Source of the DNA: Bacteroidota bacterium
GTDB taxonomy: Bacteria; Bacteroidota; Bacteroidia; Bacteroidales; Paludibacteraceae
Assembly (NCBI GenBank): GCA_030706455.1
Contig: JAUZOL010000020.1
Location: forward strand, 1 to 34,341
DNA: 34,341 nt
Reading direction: 5' to 3'
Shown here: in pieces, positions 6,983 through 14,247 of the stretch
Layout: every line of letters starts with the position of its first letter
How positions within the stretch are numbered: position 1 is the stretch's first letter
Position numbers and translations under genes: made by a program
The notes under the pieces: model-generated
Told to the model about the DNA's origin: nothing
The model's input: only the letters and a program-made list of their open reading frames with translations
Databases searched by the model: none

Positions 6983-8674
6983 TTATTTTATCTTCAAAAT
7001 CTTGCCGGAATACTTCTCCAGTTTTATCACATACGGGATTTCGGAAGAAAATTGTTGTTCGGGCTCTGCTATCCCCGATAATAAATCAACGGCTCCGACC
7101 TGCATGTTCTCTTGCAAGCCTAGATAATCGAAGGCATGCTTGGGAATATTCACGGCCACTTCTGCAGCAGTATCTGCAAAATTCACGCAAATCAGCAAGA
7201 GGTCGTCACCGGCTTTGCGCAGATATGCAAACTGTCGGTCGGGATTGAAGCGGGGATTACTGCAATTGACATACATCAGGTCGAACATCTCGCCTTCACG
7301 GATGGCTTTTTCCTGCAACGAAACGTTCAACAGCTGTTGGTAAAAAGCCCGCAGCTCCTGTTGTTCTGTCGTCAGATGCGCTCCGTCACATTTGCCTTTG
7401 TTGTACCAGTTGCGTAATGAATCTACGCTCCAGTAATCGAAAATGGTCGTCCGACCGCCATCTCCACTGAAACCTTCCGCATCGGCGGCTGGCTCACCCA
7501 GCTCCTGACCGGCATACACCATCACCACCGAAGTCGATAAGGTAGCCGTCACAATCATTGCAGGAAGGGCTTTCCGGGCATCGCCGGCAAAAAAACGGGA
7601 TGCAATGCGTTGTTCGTCGTGATTTTCGAGGAAGAAGAGCATCTTGGGCAAAATATCATTCACACGCTGCCACATCACGCTGATACGCCGTGCCGATTCA
7701 TTGCCACAGGTGATATTTCGCAGGGTATCGTACATTCCCACTTTGTCGTAGAGATAGTCGAAATGGCCGAAATCGAGATAGCTGCGGTAAACAGCCGGAT
7801 TATAAGCTTCGGCAATAAAAATAATATTCGGAAACTGTTCCTTTACTTTAGGAATCACCCACGACCAAAACTCAACCGGCACCATCTCGGCCATGTCACA
7901 GCGAAATCCGTCGATTTGTTTGCCTGCCCAAAACAGCAGAATATCCAGCATTTTAGCCCATGTATCAGGAACAGGAACGAAATGCTTCGTGTGACCACCC
8001 TGATAATCGACTCCATAATTTAGCTTGACCGTTTCGTACCAATCGTTTACCGTAGGATGAGCCGAAAAGACGTCGTTGCCGCTCGCCTTGGCCGGATATT
8101 CATGGTAAGGAGCTTTTTCGTCTTTCAACAGGTTGAATTGTCCTGCAAAAAACTGATTGGGAATGTAGTAGAAATTATTTTGCGGATTGAAAGCGTGATT
8201 GGTATTGTCATTTTCACCCAGATCGGCAACACCGGCCGGTTTGGCATCCGAAGCGTACTGACGTGCCACATGGTTAGGCACAAAGTCAATCAGCACCTTC
8301 ATTCCTGCTTTATGGGTTCGTTCCAGCAAGGCCTCAAATTCCTGCAACCGGTTAGGAACATCGGTTGCCAAATCGGGATCCACGTCGTAATAATCCTTGA
8401 TGGCGTAAGGCGAGCCGGCTTTTCCTTTGACAATAGCCGAATGGTCTTTGCGTATTCCGAATTCCGAATAATCGGTCTGGGTAGCGTGTTCAATCACACC
8501 GGTGTACCAGACATGAGTCACGCCAAGTTCCCGAATGCTTTTCAGGGCTTTTGCCGTGATAGCGTTGAATTTTCCGCATCCGTTGATATCGATTGACCCG
8601 TTGGGAAGATTGACATGAGTAGTATTCCCGAACAAGCGGGGAAGTAGCTGATATATAACAAATTTAGAAGACAT
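6983..8674 (-). CDS. Glycoside hydrolase family 13 alpha-amylase-type enzyme, apparently cytoplasmic
   Basis: The 563-residue protein has no signal peptide (MSSKFVIYQLLPRLFG), which points to a cytoplasmic maltodextrin- or glycogen-acting enzyme. GH13 conserved regions are in order: DFVPNH (130-135, region I), DGFRCDMAE with nucleophile D260 (region II), FIAEAYNP with acid/base E289 (region III), and FLENHDEQR with H352 and D353 (region IV). The (beta/alpha)8 barrel is followed by a beta-sandwich C-terminal domain beginning near 480. The N-terminal stretch NGCGKFNAITAKALKSIRELGVTHVWYTG is typical of Bacteroidota GH13 enzymes. The exact specificity (alpha-amylase, glucanotransferase or other) cannot be decided from the motifs. 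No matching -7 box was found upstream. Confidence 0.9.
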   Translation of the reverse strand: MSSKFVIYQLLPRLFGNTTHVNLPNGSIDINGCGKFNAITAKALKSIRELGVTHVWYTGVIEHATQTDYSEFGIRKDHSAIVKGKAGSPYAIKDYYDVDPDLATDVPNRLQEFEALLERTHKAGMKVLIDFVPNHVARQYASDAKPAGVADLGENDNTNHAFNPQNNFYYIPNQFFAGQFNLLKDEKAPYHEYPAKASGNDVFSAHPTVNDWYETVKLNYGVDYQGGHTKHFVPVPDTWAKMLDILLFWAGKQIDGFRCDMAEMVPVEFWSWVIPKVKEQFPNIIFIAEAYNPAVYRSYLDFGHFDYLYDKVGMYDTLRNITCGNESARRISVMWQRVNDILPKMLFFLENHDEQRIASRFFAGDARKALPAMIVTATLSTSVVMVYAGQELGEPAADAEGFSGDGGRTTIFDYWSVDSLRNWYNKGKCDGAHLTTEQQELRAFYQQLLNVSLQEKAIREGEMFDLMYVNCSNPRFNPDRQFAYLRKAGDDLLLICVNFADTAAEVAVNIPKHAFDYLGLQENMQVGAVDLLSGIAEPEQQFSSEIPYVIKLEKYSGKILKIK

Positions 8675-8759
8675 AATATTTATAGAGACATAAGTCTGAA
8701 TGTTAGAATCAAAACTTATATGTTACATTTTTAGAAAGAGCTCAGCTGTAATGGTTTAA

Positions 8760-9110
8760 TTACAACATCAATTCACTTCTCACTTTCTTCGTTAGTCCTT
8801 TGATAGTCAAATCGTACGACAAACGAATCCATTCTTCGATTTTCGCATCGGGGATCGTATCATTAAGCAAAACGGTGTTCCAGTGCTTTTTATTGAGGTG
8901 ATAACCGGGTTGAACAGCCGCATATTGCTCCCGCAGTTCAATGGCCAGTTCGGGATCACACTTCAGGGCAATGGTGGAGTCTCCGTCGAGAGCAATAATG
9001 GCGTACATCTTGCCACCCACCTTCAACACCAGATGCTCTTCACCGAAAGGGAAAGTCTCCTCGGTGTGAGGCAATGTGATGCAAAATTCCCGTGCAGAAA
9101 TAATATCCAT
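8760..9110 (-). CDS. MmcQ/YjbR family protein
   Basis: This 116-residue protein has the YjbR/CyaY-like fold signature: LPHTEETFPFGEEHLVLKVGGKMYAII near the N-terminus, the lysine-rich KCDPELAIELREQY, then PGYHLNKKHWNTV and a C-terminal helix SYDLTIKGLTKKVR. YjbR of E. coli has a DNA-binding-like fold but no settled function. The frame is open to 9152, but the ATG at 9108-9110 gives the family's normal start. A -7 box (CAAATATA, 9139-9146 on the plus strand) lies 28 bases upstream of that ATG. Nothing suggests an operon with the neighbours. Confidence 0.85.
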   Translation of the reverse strand: MDIISAREFCITLPHTEETFPFGEEHLVLKVGGKMYAIIALDGDSTIALKCDPELAIELREQYAAVQPGYHLNKKHWNTVLLNDTIPDAKIEEWIRLSYDLTIKGLTKKVRSELML

Positions 9111-9138
9111 ACGCAAAAAAGTGAATTGGTTTGCAGAA

Positions 9139-9146
9139 CAAATATA
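9139..9146 (-). promoter_or_regulatory. -7 promoter box for the YjbR-like gene
   Basis: The minus strand reads TATATTTG, matching TAnnTTTG. A start at 9152 would lie upstream of this box, which supports the ATG at 9110. Confidence 0.45.
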
Positions 9147-9370
9147 CGGCAAATCTTTGAAGCATGGGATTGCAATTGTATTGATGCTTTCATTTTCTTA
9201 TCAAACAAGAATACTGTTACCTCCATCTCAACGATCTGTTTTTAATCAGAATCTCAAATTTGAGAAAAAGAATTAAATTTGAACCTGAAATAATAAAAAG
9301 GATAGGTCAGCATGAGTACAGATTTACGCCAGCGTAGTCTGCAAGTCAAATAAACAAAATCAGGTTATTC

Positions 9371-9997
9371 ATGAAAACGACAAAGAAAGAACAAGGATTC
9401 TCAATAATAGGTTCTAATCCCTCCATATATTGCACTATTTGCAAATGGGTTGTAGTAATTATTGGAGTTTGTGTAATATTTCAATGCAAGAACCAGAGAA
9501 ATGTAAATACATATCAATTTGTCTTGAAACCCACAACTTCGTTAGACAAATATCCTTTTTATGTTGACCGTGTTGTATATTCTTATACAGAATATAAAGA
9601 CAGTATGAATGTTCAGAGAACGATAATTTTCAATACTGGCAAACAGATTAAAACAGAATATTCACTATATAGAACAGTTGATACTATTTACTTAGGCACT
9701 ATTGATGGTTACAGTAAACATATAAAAGAACCTTATTTAATTAAGAAAAAAGGACAAACAGTTCAATATGTAAGTTTTAATGGGAATTCCACTTCTTTAG
9801 GAGGATCAACAACTTATCAAAAAGACACGATAGCCCACTATTATAAACGACCAATGAAGTTAAGTAAATATTTTGGGAGAGAAGTTGCTTTTAATTCAGC
9901 TATGGATGTGCCATTTTTTGTTGATTCAAAGGGAAGAACAATTAAGATAAGTTGTTTTGAGTTGCAGTCAATACACTGTAATGAGTCAAACAGATAA
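9371..9997 (+). CDS. Unrecognised membrane-anchored protein (possible lipoprotein)
   Basis: I do not recognise this 208-residue protein. Residues 1-24 are polar, then CKWVVVIIGVCVIFQCKN forms one hydrophobic segment ending at Cys39. That could be a transmembrane anchor or a degenerate lipobox with a long N-region. The remainder is rich in Tyr, Thr, Ser and Lys, with many beta-type stretches (FVLKPTTSLDKYPFYVDRVVYSY, TIIFNTGKQIKTEYSLYRTVDTIYLG), suggesting an exported beta-rich domain. Its DNA is visibly more AT-rich than the neighbouring metabolic genes. With the next gene it forms a small accessory patch. It may be transcribed with the immunity-like gene 189 bases downstream, although a hairpin array lies between them. 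Confidence 0.65.
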   Translation: MKTTKKEQGFSIIGSNPSIYCTICKWVVVIIGVCVIFQCKNQRNVNTYQFVLKPTTSLDKYPFYVDRVVYSYTEYKDSMNVQRTIIFNTGKQIKTEYSLYRTVDTIYLGTIDGYSKHIKEPYLIKKKGQTVQYVSFNGNSTSLGGSTTYQKDTIAHYYKRPMKLSKYFGREVAFNSAMDVPFFVDSKGRTIKISCFELQSIHCNESNR

Positions 9998-10005
9998 TCC
10001 CGTCC

Positions 10006-10142
10006 CGTCGGATTTGTAATCCGACGACGGAATGGAGCTTCGGGATCTGTGATCCTAAAATAATATAAGAACTTGTTTATTAAATACATATCGGATTAAA
10101 AATCCTAATACTCAATACCCCCCCGGATTGCAAATCCGGGGG
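10006..10142. repeat. Cluster of four hairpins built on GGATY / RATCC arms
   Basis: Four separate short palindromes share the core GGAT-n-ATCC with a 3-base loop: CGTCGGATT-TGT-AATCCGACG (10006-10026), GGATC-TGT-GATCC (10043-10055), GGATT-AAA-AATCC (10093-10105) and CCCCCGGATT-GCA-AATCCGGGGG (10120-10142). Loops and outer bases differ, but each arm pairs perfectly. The cluster fills the gap between the two accessory genes. Confidence 0.8.
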
Positions 10143-10185
10143 AACGAAATCGGTAAAGGAGAGTCTATATTATAGAATTTAGCCT

Positions 10186-10569
10186 ATGAGAAATTTTAAT
10201 ATTTTCGCAATTATAGTTCTGATCATGGCCACTTTTTGTAGTTGTAATAAAAAACATTGGATCCCGATAGATAGCGAAACCTTAAATCGACACTACTCGT
10301 GGCTTATAAATGATTCTGCCACTTCAATAATCAAAAGCACTGTTTTAGTTTCCGATACTGCAACGGCAGTTAAAATAGCCGAGACTTATCTATTTAAAGT
10401 TTTTGGAAAGGATAGAATCATTAAAGAACGTCCATATGAGATTGGCAAAATCAATGGATATTGGTATATAACAGGATCATTACCAAAGTATAGTATGAGT
10501 GGCGGAACTTTTGAAATTCTATTAGAAGCCTCAACAGGAAAGGTTGTTAAAATTGGGCATGGAAAATAA
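10186..10569 (+). CDS. Lipoprotein resembling NTF2-fold immunity proteins
   Basis: The 127-residue product has a lipoprotein signal, MRNFNIFAIIVLIMATFCSC, with the lipidated cysteine probably C20, so it would sit in the envelope. The C-terminal part, about residues 54-127, reads VSDTATAVKIAETYLFKVFGK, ERPYEIGKINGYWYITGSLP, GGTFEILLEASTGKVVKI-GHGK. This order (A-x-IAE...YG/FGK, RPY, W-x-I-x-G-x-LP, GG-x-x-I, GK-x-x-x-I-x-HGK) is what I recall for the NTF2-fold immunity family of polymorphic toxin systems. No toxin gene is visible nearby, so it would be an orphan. The assignment rests on remembered motifs and is moderate. It is flanked by two different hairpin arrays. Confidence 0.6.
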   Translation: MRNFNIFAIIVLIMATFCSCNKKHWIPIDSETLNRHYSWLINDSATSIIKSTVLVSDTATAVKIAETYLFKVFGKDRIIKERPYEIGKINGYWYITGSLPKYSMSGGTFEILLEASTGKVVKIGHGK

Positions 10570-10579
10570 TTAGTTGCCT

Positions 10580-10599
10580 TTGCGAATCGGAATTCGCAA
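10580..10599. repeat. Hairpin with CGGA loop
   Basis: TTGCGAAT-CGGA-ATTCGCAA is a perfect 8+4+8 palindrome 10 bases after the stop of the immunity-like gene. It could act as a 3'-end hairpin but has no T-run. It shares its NGGA loop with the hairpins at 10710-10790. Confidence 0.75.
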
Positions 10600-10709
10600 G
10601 ACCCATATGCTACGCCCTGTCGAATTTATTTATCCCGGTTGCGTACAAACCTTAGGGTAAGCTCATAACCGCCACAAGATACAGTGACCAGAAGGCATGG
10701 TTGGCCTTT

Positions 10710-10797
10710 CAAGCGGTTAGGAAACCGCTTGTCCCATTGGGTGGCGCGACCTCCGAGTCGCGCAAAAACGACCGCGAGTTGGAACTCGCGTCACCCA
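10710..10797. repeat. Compound array of three NGGA-loop hairpins
   Basis: CAAGCGGTT-AGGA-AACCGCTTG (10710-10731) is followed by GCGCGAC-CTCCGA-GTCGCGC (10744-10763, whose other strand has CGGA in the centre) and CGCGAGT-TGGA-ACTCGCG (10773-10790). The last two are enclosed by an outer stem TGGGTG (10738-10743) / CACCCA (10792-10797), giving a branched structure. Confidence 0.8.
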
Positions 10798-10798
10798 C

Positions 10799-10905
10799 AG
10801 CGTTTTTGCCCGCGTGAGGGATGGGAGCGGAAAGCCCGCAGCCGCAGGCGAGGACTTGCAGCGTACAGCCCGACCCGACGTAAGGAGGGGCACGCCCAAA
10901 TAACA
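10799..10905. other. GC-rich non-coding block before nadB
   Basis: From about 10799 to 10905 the sequence turns GC-rich, with GGGATGGGAGCGGAAAGCCC, AGGACTTGCAGCG and GGAGGGGCACGCCC. I recall similar strings in intergenic DNA of other Bacteroidota but cannot confirm it. The rest of the 10570-11073 gap holds the hairpins above and the nadB promoter. No gene is supported. Confidence 0.5.
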
Positions 10906-10963
10906 AATGTAATGGATCGACAGGTGTTGCAGGTGCTATCGCTACTTTTTGCAAAATAAAGAG

Positions 10964-10971
10964 TAACTTTG
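10964..10971 (+). promoter_or_regulatory. -7 promoter box upstream of nadB
   Basis: TAACTTTG matches TAnnTTTG and lies 102 bases before the nadB ATG. No well-spaced -33 box was found. Confidence 0.4.
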
Positions 10972-11073
10972 CCGCAACAAAAAAGTAAACAGCACCCGGT
11001 GCACAGTCCGATGGAGCTTATACTCTACCAACTGCCGAGTACCGGATACTGACTACTGAGTACTTTTCCAATC

Positions 11074-12663
11074 ATGGTTCATCAATACGATTTTTTAGTG
11101 ATAGGCAGCGGAATTGCCGGCATGAGCTTTGCTCTGAAAGTGGCCGACAAAGGGAAAGTTGCCATTTTGTGCAAGTCGTCTCTCGAAGAGGCTAACACAT
11201 CGTATGCTCAGGGCGGTATTGCTTCGGTAATGAAGCAAACCGACAATTTCGAGAAGCATATTCAGGATACCATCACAGCCGGCGACAACATTTGCGATCG
11301 CGACGTGGTGGAAAAAGTGGTAAAAGAGGCTCCCGCCCAAATCAAGGAACTGATCAGCTGGGGCGTCGATTTCGATAAGGACGAGAAAGGCAATTTCGAC
11401 CTTCACCGCGAAGGCGGCCACTCCGAATTCCGCATCCTGCACCACAAGGATACTACCGGAAGCGAAATTCAGGAAAGCCTGATTCAGCAGGTGAAACACC
11501 ACCCGAACATCGATGTTTTCAACAACCACTTTGCCATAGAAATCCTTACCCAGCATCATCTGGGACAGATTGTCACACGCCATACGCCCGATATTGAATG
11601 TTACGGCGCTTATGTGCTCGACAACAACACCCGCAATATTGACACTTTTCTGGCAAAAATAACGTTGATTGCAACCGGCGGTATCGGCAACGTGTATCAC
11701 ACCACCACCAATCCGGTGATTGCCACCGGCGATGGCATTGCCATGGTGCACCGTGCCCGGGGCGTAATCCGCGACATGGAGTTCGTGCAATTCCACCCGA
11801 CTGCTTTGTATCATCCCGGCGAACGTCCTTCGTTCCTGATTACGGAAGCGATGCGCGGTTACGGGGCACTGCTCCGCACCAGCGACGGCAAGGAGTTTAT
11901 GCACAAATACGATGCCCGAGGCGCTCTGGCTCCGCGCGACATTGTGGCTCGCGCCATTGACAACGAGATGAAAAACCGTGGAGACGATTGCGTCTATCTG
12001 GATGTTCGTCACAAAGATGCGGAAGAGACCAAAAACCACTTCCCGAATATTTATCAGCACTGTCTGGATCTGGGCATCGACATCACCAAAGATCTGATTC
12101 CGGTAGCTCCAGCAGCGCATTACCTGTGCGGCGGCATCAGCGTGGATCTGGACGGACAATCGACCATTAACCGACTCTACGCTGCCGGCGAATGTTCGCG
12201 CACCGGACTTCACGGCGCCAACCGCCTGGCATCCAACTCATTGATTGAAGCCGTAGTATATGCCGATGCGGTGGCCAAACACGCATTGCAACGTCTGGAC
12301 AACTATTCGTATAAAGATTTCCCCTTGTGGGATGATTCCGGCACCTCGCTTCCCGAAGAAAACGTGTTGATCACCCAAAGCGTGAAAGAGGTACAGCAGA
12401 TCATGAGTACCTACGTGGGTATCGTACGCTCCAATCTTCGTCTGCAAAGGGCTTTATCCCGTTTGGAAATTCTCTACCGCGAAACAGAAAGCCTGTTCGA
12501 CCGTTCGGTGGTTTCGAAAGAAATATGCGAACTGCGCAACATCATCAGCGTTGGTTATCTGATCATCAAACAAGCCATGCAGCGGAAAGAGAGCCGCGGA
12601 TTGCACTACACTATCGACTATCCGGAACCATGTAAAACAGATGGTGAGAAAGCGAGCAAGTGA
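11074..12663 (+). CDS. nadB: L-aspartate oxidase
   Basis: NadB oxidises L-aspartate to iminoaspartate, the first step of de novo NAD synthesis, using FAD in the cytoplasm. The 529-residue length is normal. The FAD loop is VIGSGIAGMSFALKVADKG (residues 9-27). ANTSYAQGGIASV, HREGGHSEFRILHHKD, MEFVQFHPTALYHPG and CGGISVDLDGQSTINRLYA are the succinate dehydrogenase/fumarate reductase flavoprotein blocks, and GLHGANRLASNSLIEAVVYA near residue 380 is the flavin-closing motif. HFPNIYQHCLDLGID fits NadB rather than fumarate reductase, and no SdhB-like partner is adjacent. nadA and nadC are not in the window. lgt follows in the same direction 83 bases on. Confidence 0.95.
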   Translation: MVHQYDFLVIGSGIAGMSFALKVADKGKVAILCKSSLEEANTSYAQGGIASVMKQTDNFEKHIQDTITAGDNICDRDVVEKVVKEAPAQIKELISWGVDFDKDEKGNFDLHREGGHSEFRILHHKDTTGSEIQESLIQQVKHHPNIDVFNNHFAIEILTQHHLGQIVTRHTPDIECYGAYVLDNNTRNIDTFLAKITLIATGGIGNVYHTTTNPVIATGDGIAMVHRARGVIRDMEFVQFHPTALYHPGERPSFLITEAMRGYGALLRTSDGKEFMHKYDARGALAPRDIVARAIDNEMKNRGDDCVYLDVRHKDAEETKNHFPNIYQHCLDLGIDITKDLIPVAPAAHYLCGGISVDLDGQSTINRLYAAGECSRTGLHGANRLASNSLIEAVVYADAVAKHALQRLDNYSYKDFPLWDDSGTSLPEENVLITQSVKEVQQIMSTYVGIVRSNLRLQRALSRLEILYRETESLFDRSVVSKEICELRNIISVGYLIIKQAMQRKESRGLHYTIDYPEPCKTDGEKASK

Positions 12664-12746
12664 GAAAGCACTCAGTATTCAGTCAACAGTACTCAGTTTG
12701 AGTCTGGGTCTGTAAATTGTAAATTTTTAATTCGTAAATTTGAAAT

Positions 12747-13565
12747 ATGAACTTATTCATCCACTGGAACATCGACCCTGAAATTGTGAAGATCTTTGGC
12801 ATATCGGTGCGTTATTACGGAATCCTTTTTGTTGGAGGTATTCTTCTGGCGCTCCTGATGCTGGAAAAAATGGCAAAACTGCAAGGTTTCACGTCCAAAG
12901 AATGGGATAAGCTCACACTCTACGGATTGTTGGGCATTGTACTCGGAGCACGTCTCGGACACTGTCTCTTTTACGAACCGGGTTATTTTCTTGCCCATCC
13001 GGTTGAGATACTCCTCCCGATTCAGCATTTGCCCGACGGCGGTTATCATTTCACAGGTTTTCAGGGGCTCGCCAGCCACGGTGGGGCTCTCGGACTGATC
13101 ATCGCACTGGCCTTGTTCACTTATCAGACCAAGCGCAGTTTGTGGGTCACTCTCGATTTAGTGGCCGTAGTTACTCCCATTTCGGCCTTCTTTATCCGCA
13201 TGGCCAACCTGATGAATTCCGAAATTATCGGCAAACCAACTGACGTACCCTGGGCTTTCGTATTCGAGAAAGTGGACATGTTGCCACGACATCCGTCTCA
13301 GTTGTACGAAGGACTTTCGTACCTCTTCATCTTTATTTTGAACATAGTGTTGTACCGTAAATTCAAAAACCGCGTTGGAACAGGTTTCTTTTTCGGCCTC
13401 ACTATCGCGATGATCTTTATTGCCCGTTTCTTTATCGAGTTCCTCAAAGAGCGTCAGGTAGCTTTCGAAGAATCGATGACTATGGATATGGGACAGTGGC
13501 TGAGCATTCCTTTCGTGTTGATCGGAGCTTATCTGGTATGGAGGAGCCTTAAAATGAAGAAGTAA
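12747..13565 (+). CDS. lgt: Prolipoprotein diacylglyceryl transferase
   Basis: Lgt is an inner-membrane enzyme that moves diacylglycerol from phosphatidylglycerol to the lipobox cysteine of prelipoproteins. The 272-residue protein has about seven hydrophobic segments. It carries the Lgt signature: VRYYGILFVGGIL near the N-terminus, GLASHGGALG (107-116), FFIRMANLMNSEIIGKPT with R151 and N154, and RHPSQLYEGL (181-190). It matters locally because several products here are predicted lipoproteins (SusD, the OmpA-like protein, the immunity-like protein). It may be transcribed with nadB. A strong terminator follows at 13667. Confidence 0.96.
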   Translation: MNLFIHWNIDPEIVKIFGISVRYYGILFVGGILLALLMLEKMAKLQGFTSKEWDKLTLYGLLGIVLGARLGHCLFYEPGYFLAHPVEILLPIQHLPDGGYHFTGFQGLASHGGALGLIIALALFTYQTKRSLWVTLDLVAVVTPISAFFIRMANLMNSEIIGKPTDVPWAFVFEKVDMLPRHPSQLYEGLSYLFIFILNIVLYRKFKNRVGTGFFFGLTIAMIFIARFFIEFLKERQVAFEESMTMDMGQWLSIPFVLIGAYLVWRSLKMKK

Positions 13566-13666
13566 AAGCTATATTTCTCCAGCAATATTTGATTCAACGA
13601 AGCTATTGTTTTGTTGCTAATTAAGAAAAGGCACAAAACGAACACGATTTATATAATCTCCTTTTT

Positions 13667-13713
13667 AAAAACAGCCCGGGATAAGTATTTGATGCTTATC
13701 CCGGGCTGTTTTT
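13667..13713 (+). terminator. Strong intrinsic terminator after lgt
   Basis: A perfect 19-base inverted repeat spans 13667-13685 and 13695-13713, with core ACAGCCCGGGATAAG, a 9-base loop and a T-run ending the right arm. Confidence 0.93.
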
Positions 13714-13755
13714 CTATGCCTTTTTATTATTGCTACAGTGCAATCTGACATGCAT

Positions 13756-13921
13756 ACAAAAAGGTCCCTACTCTCGCAGGAACCTTCTCCAAAGCCTATA
13801 ATAATTTCTAGTCAAAAAATTGTATAAGAGCAGATATATAAACGACTCTTATTACAAGGCTTTCATTCAGGCTGGGTCATCCGACAACGGACAATAGCCA
13901 GCTATTGTATCTAGTTTTTTT
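13756..13921. ncRNA. Candidate structured non-coding RNA between lgt and susD
   Basis: This gene-free stretch carries consecutive dyads: AAGGT-CCC/GGA-ACCTT (13761-13786), ATAAGAG/CTCTTAT (13824-13830 with 13846-13852), TCCG/CGGA (around 13880-13890) and ACAATAGC-CA-GCTATTGT (13891-13908). The last is followed by T7 at 13915-13921, a plus-strand terminator shape. The first dyad has a T-run on the minus strand, so the transcribed strand is open. No classic promoter was found; TATTATTG at 13725-13732 matches the -7 box at 7 of 8 positions. The rest of 13566-14247 contains terminators and no supported gene. Confidence 0.25.
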
Positions 13922-14098
13922 CTCTAAGAAACAGGGTAAAAGAGTACCTCTAGTCCAATTCCTTAAGCATATTGAGAGCAACCGAATTGTTTAGCAGAAA
14001 CCCACAAGCAAGGATTATTGCTGTAATTTGCATCCCAAAGGCCAATAGGTTCACCCGGTCTCCAAGAAGAGCTGAACGGACTGTCTGGGCTGATAATT

Positions 14099-14133
14099 AA
14101 AAGATACCACCTTGCCTAACGGTAGGTGGTATC
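14099..14133 (-). terminator. Terminator of the susC-susD operon
   Basis: GATACCACCT (14103-14112) pairs with AGGTGGTATC (14124-14133), and on the minus strand the stem is followed by TTTT. It lies 114 bases past the susD stop. Confidence 0.7.
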
Positions 14134-14247
14134 AATTCAAAGCAATCTTTCTTTATTAGCACTTATTGTTTTGCTTGTCAGACGAATCAATATATAATCA
14201 CTTCATCCTAAATGCATACGCGCGAATAAAGTCTTTCTATCACATTA

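Noticed and set aside
10684-10959. Plus-strand open frame of 91 codons before nadB
   Set aside because: It runs through the nested hairpins and the GC-rich block; its Arg/Trp/Ser-rich product looks like translated repeats, not a protein.
11095-12213. Minus-strand open frame of 372 codons inside nadB
   Set aside because: It is fully antisense to nadB, which has all family motifs; the product has no recognisable domain.
12735-12742. TAAATTTG resembling a -7 box before lgt
   Set aside because: It ends only four bases before the lgt ATG, too close to give a normal leader, and no spaced -33 element exists.
13963-14115. Minus-strand stop-free run of about 50 codons (contains WRPGEPIGLWDANYSNNP)
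   Set aside because: The peptide looks somewhat protein-like, so a gene remnant is possible, but there is no start codon, it overlaps the susCD terminator, and a run this long is not rare by chance.
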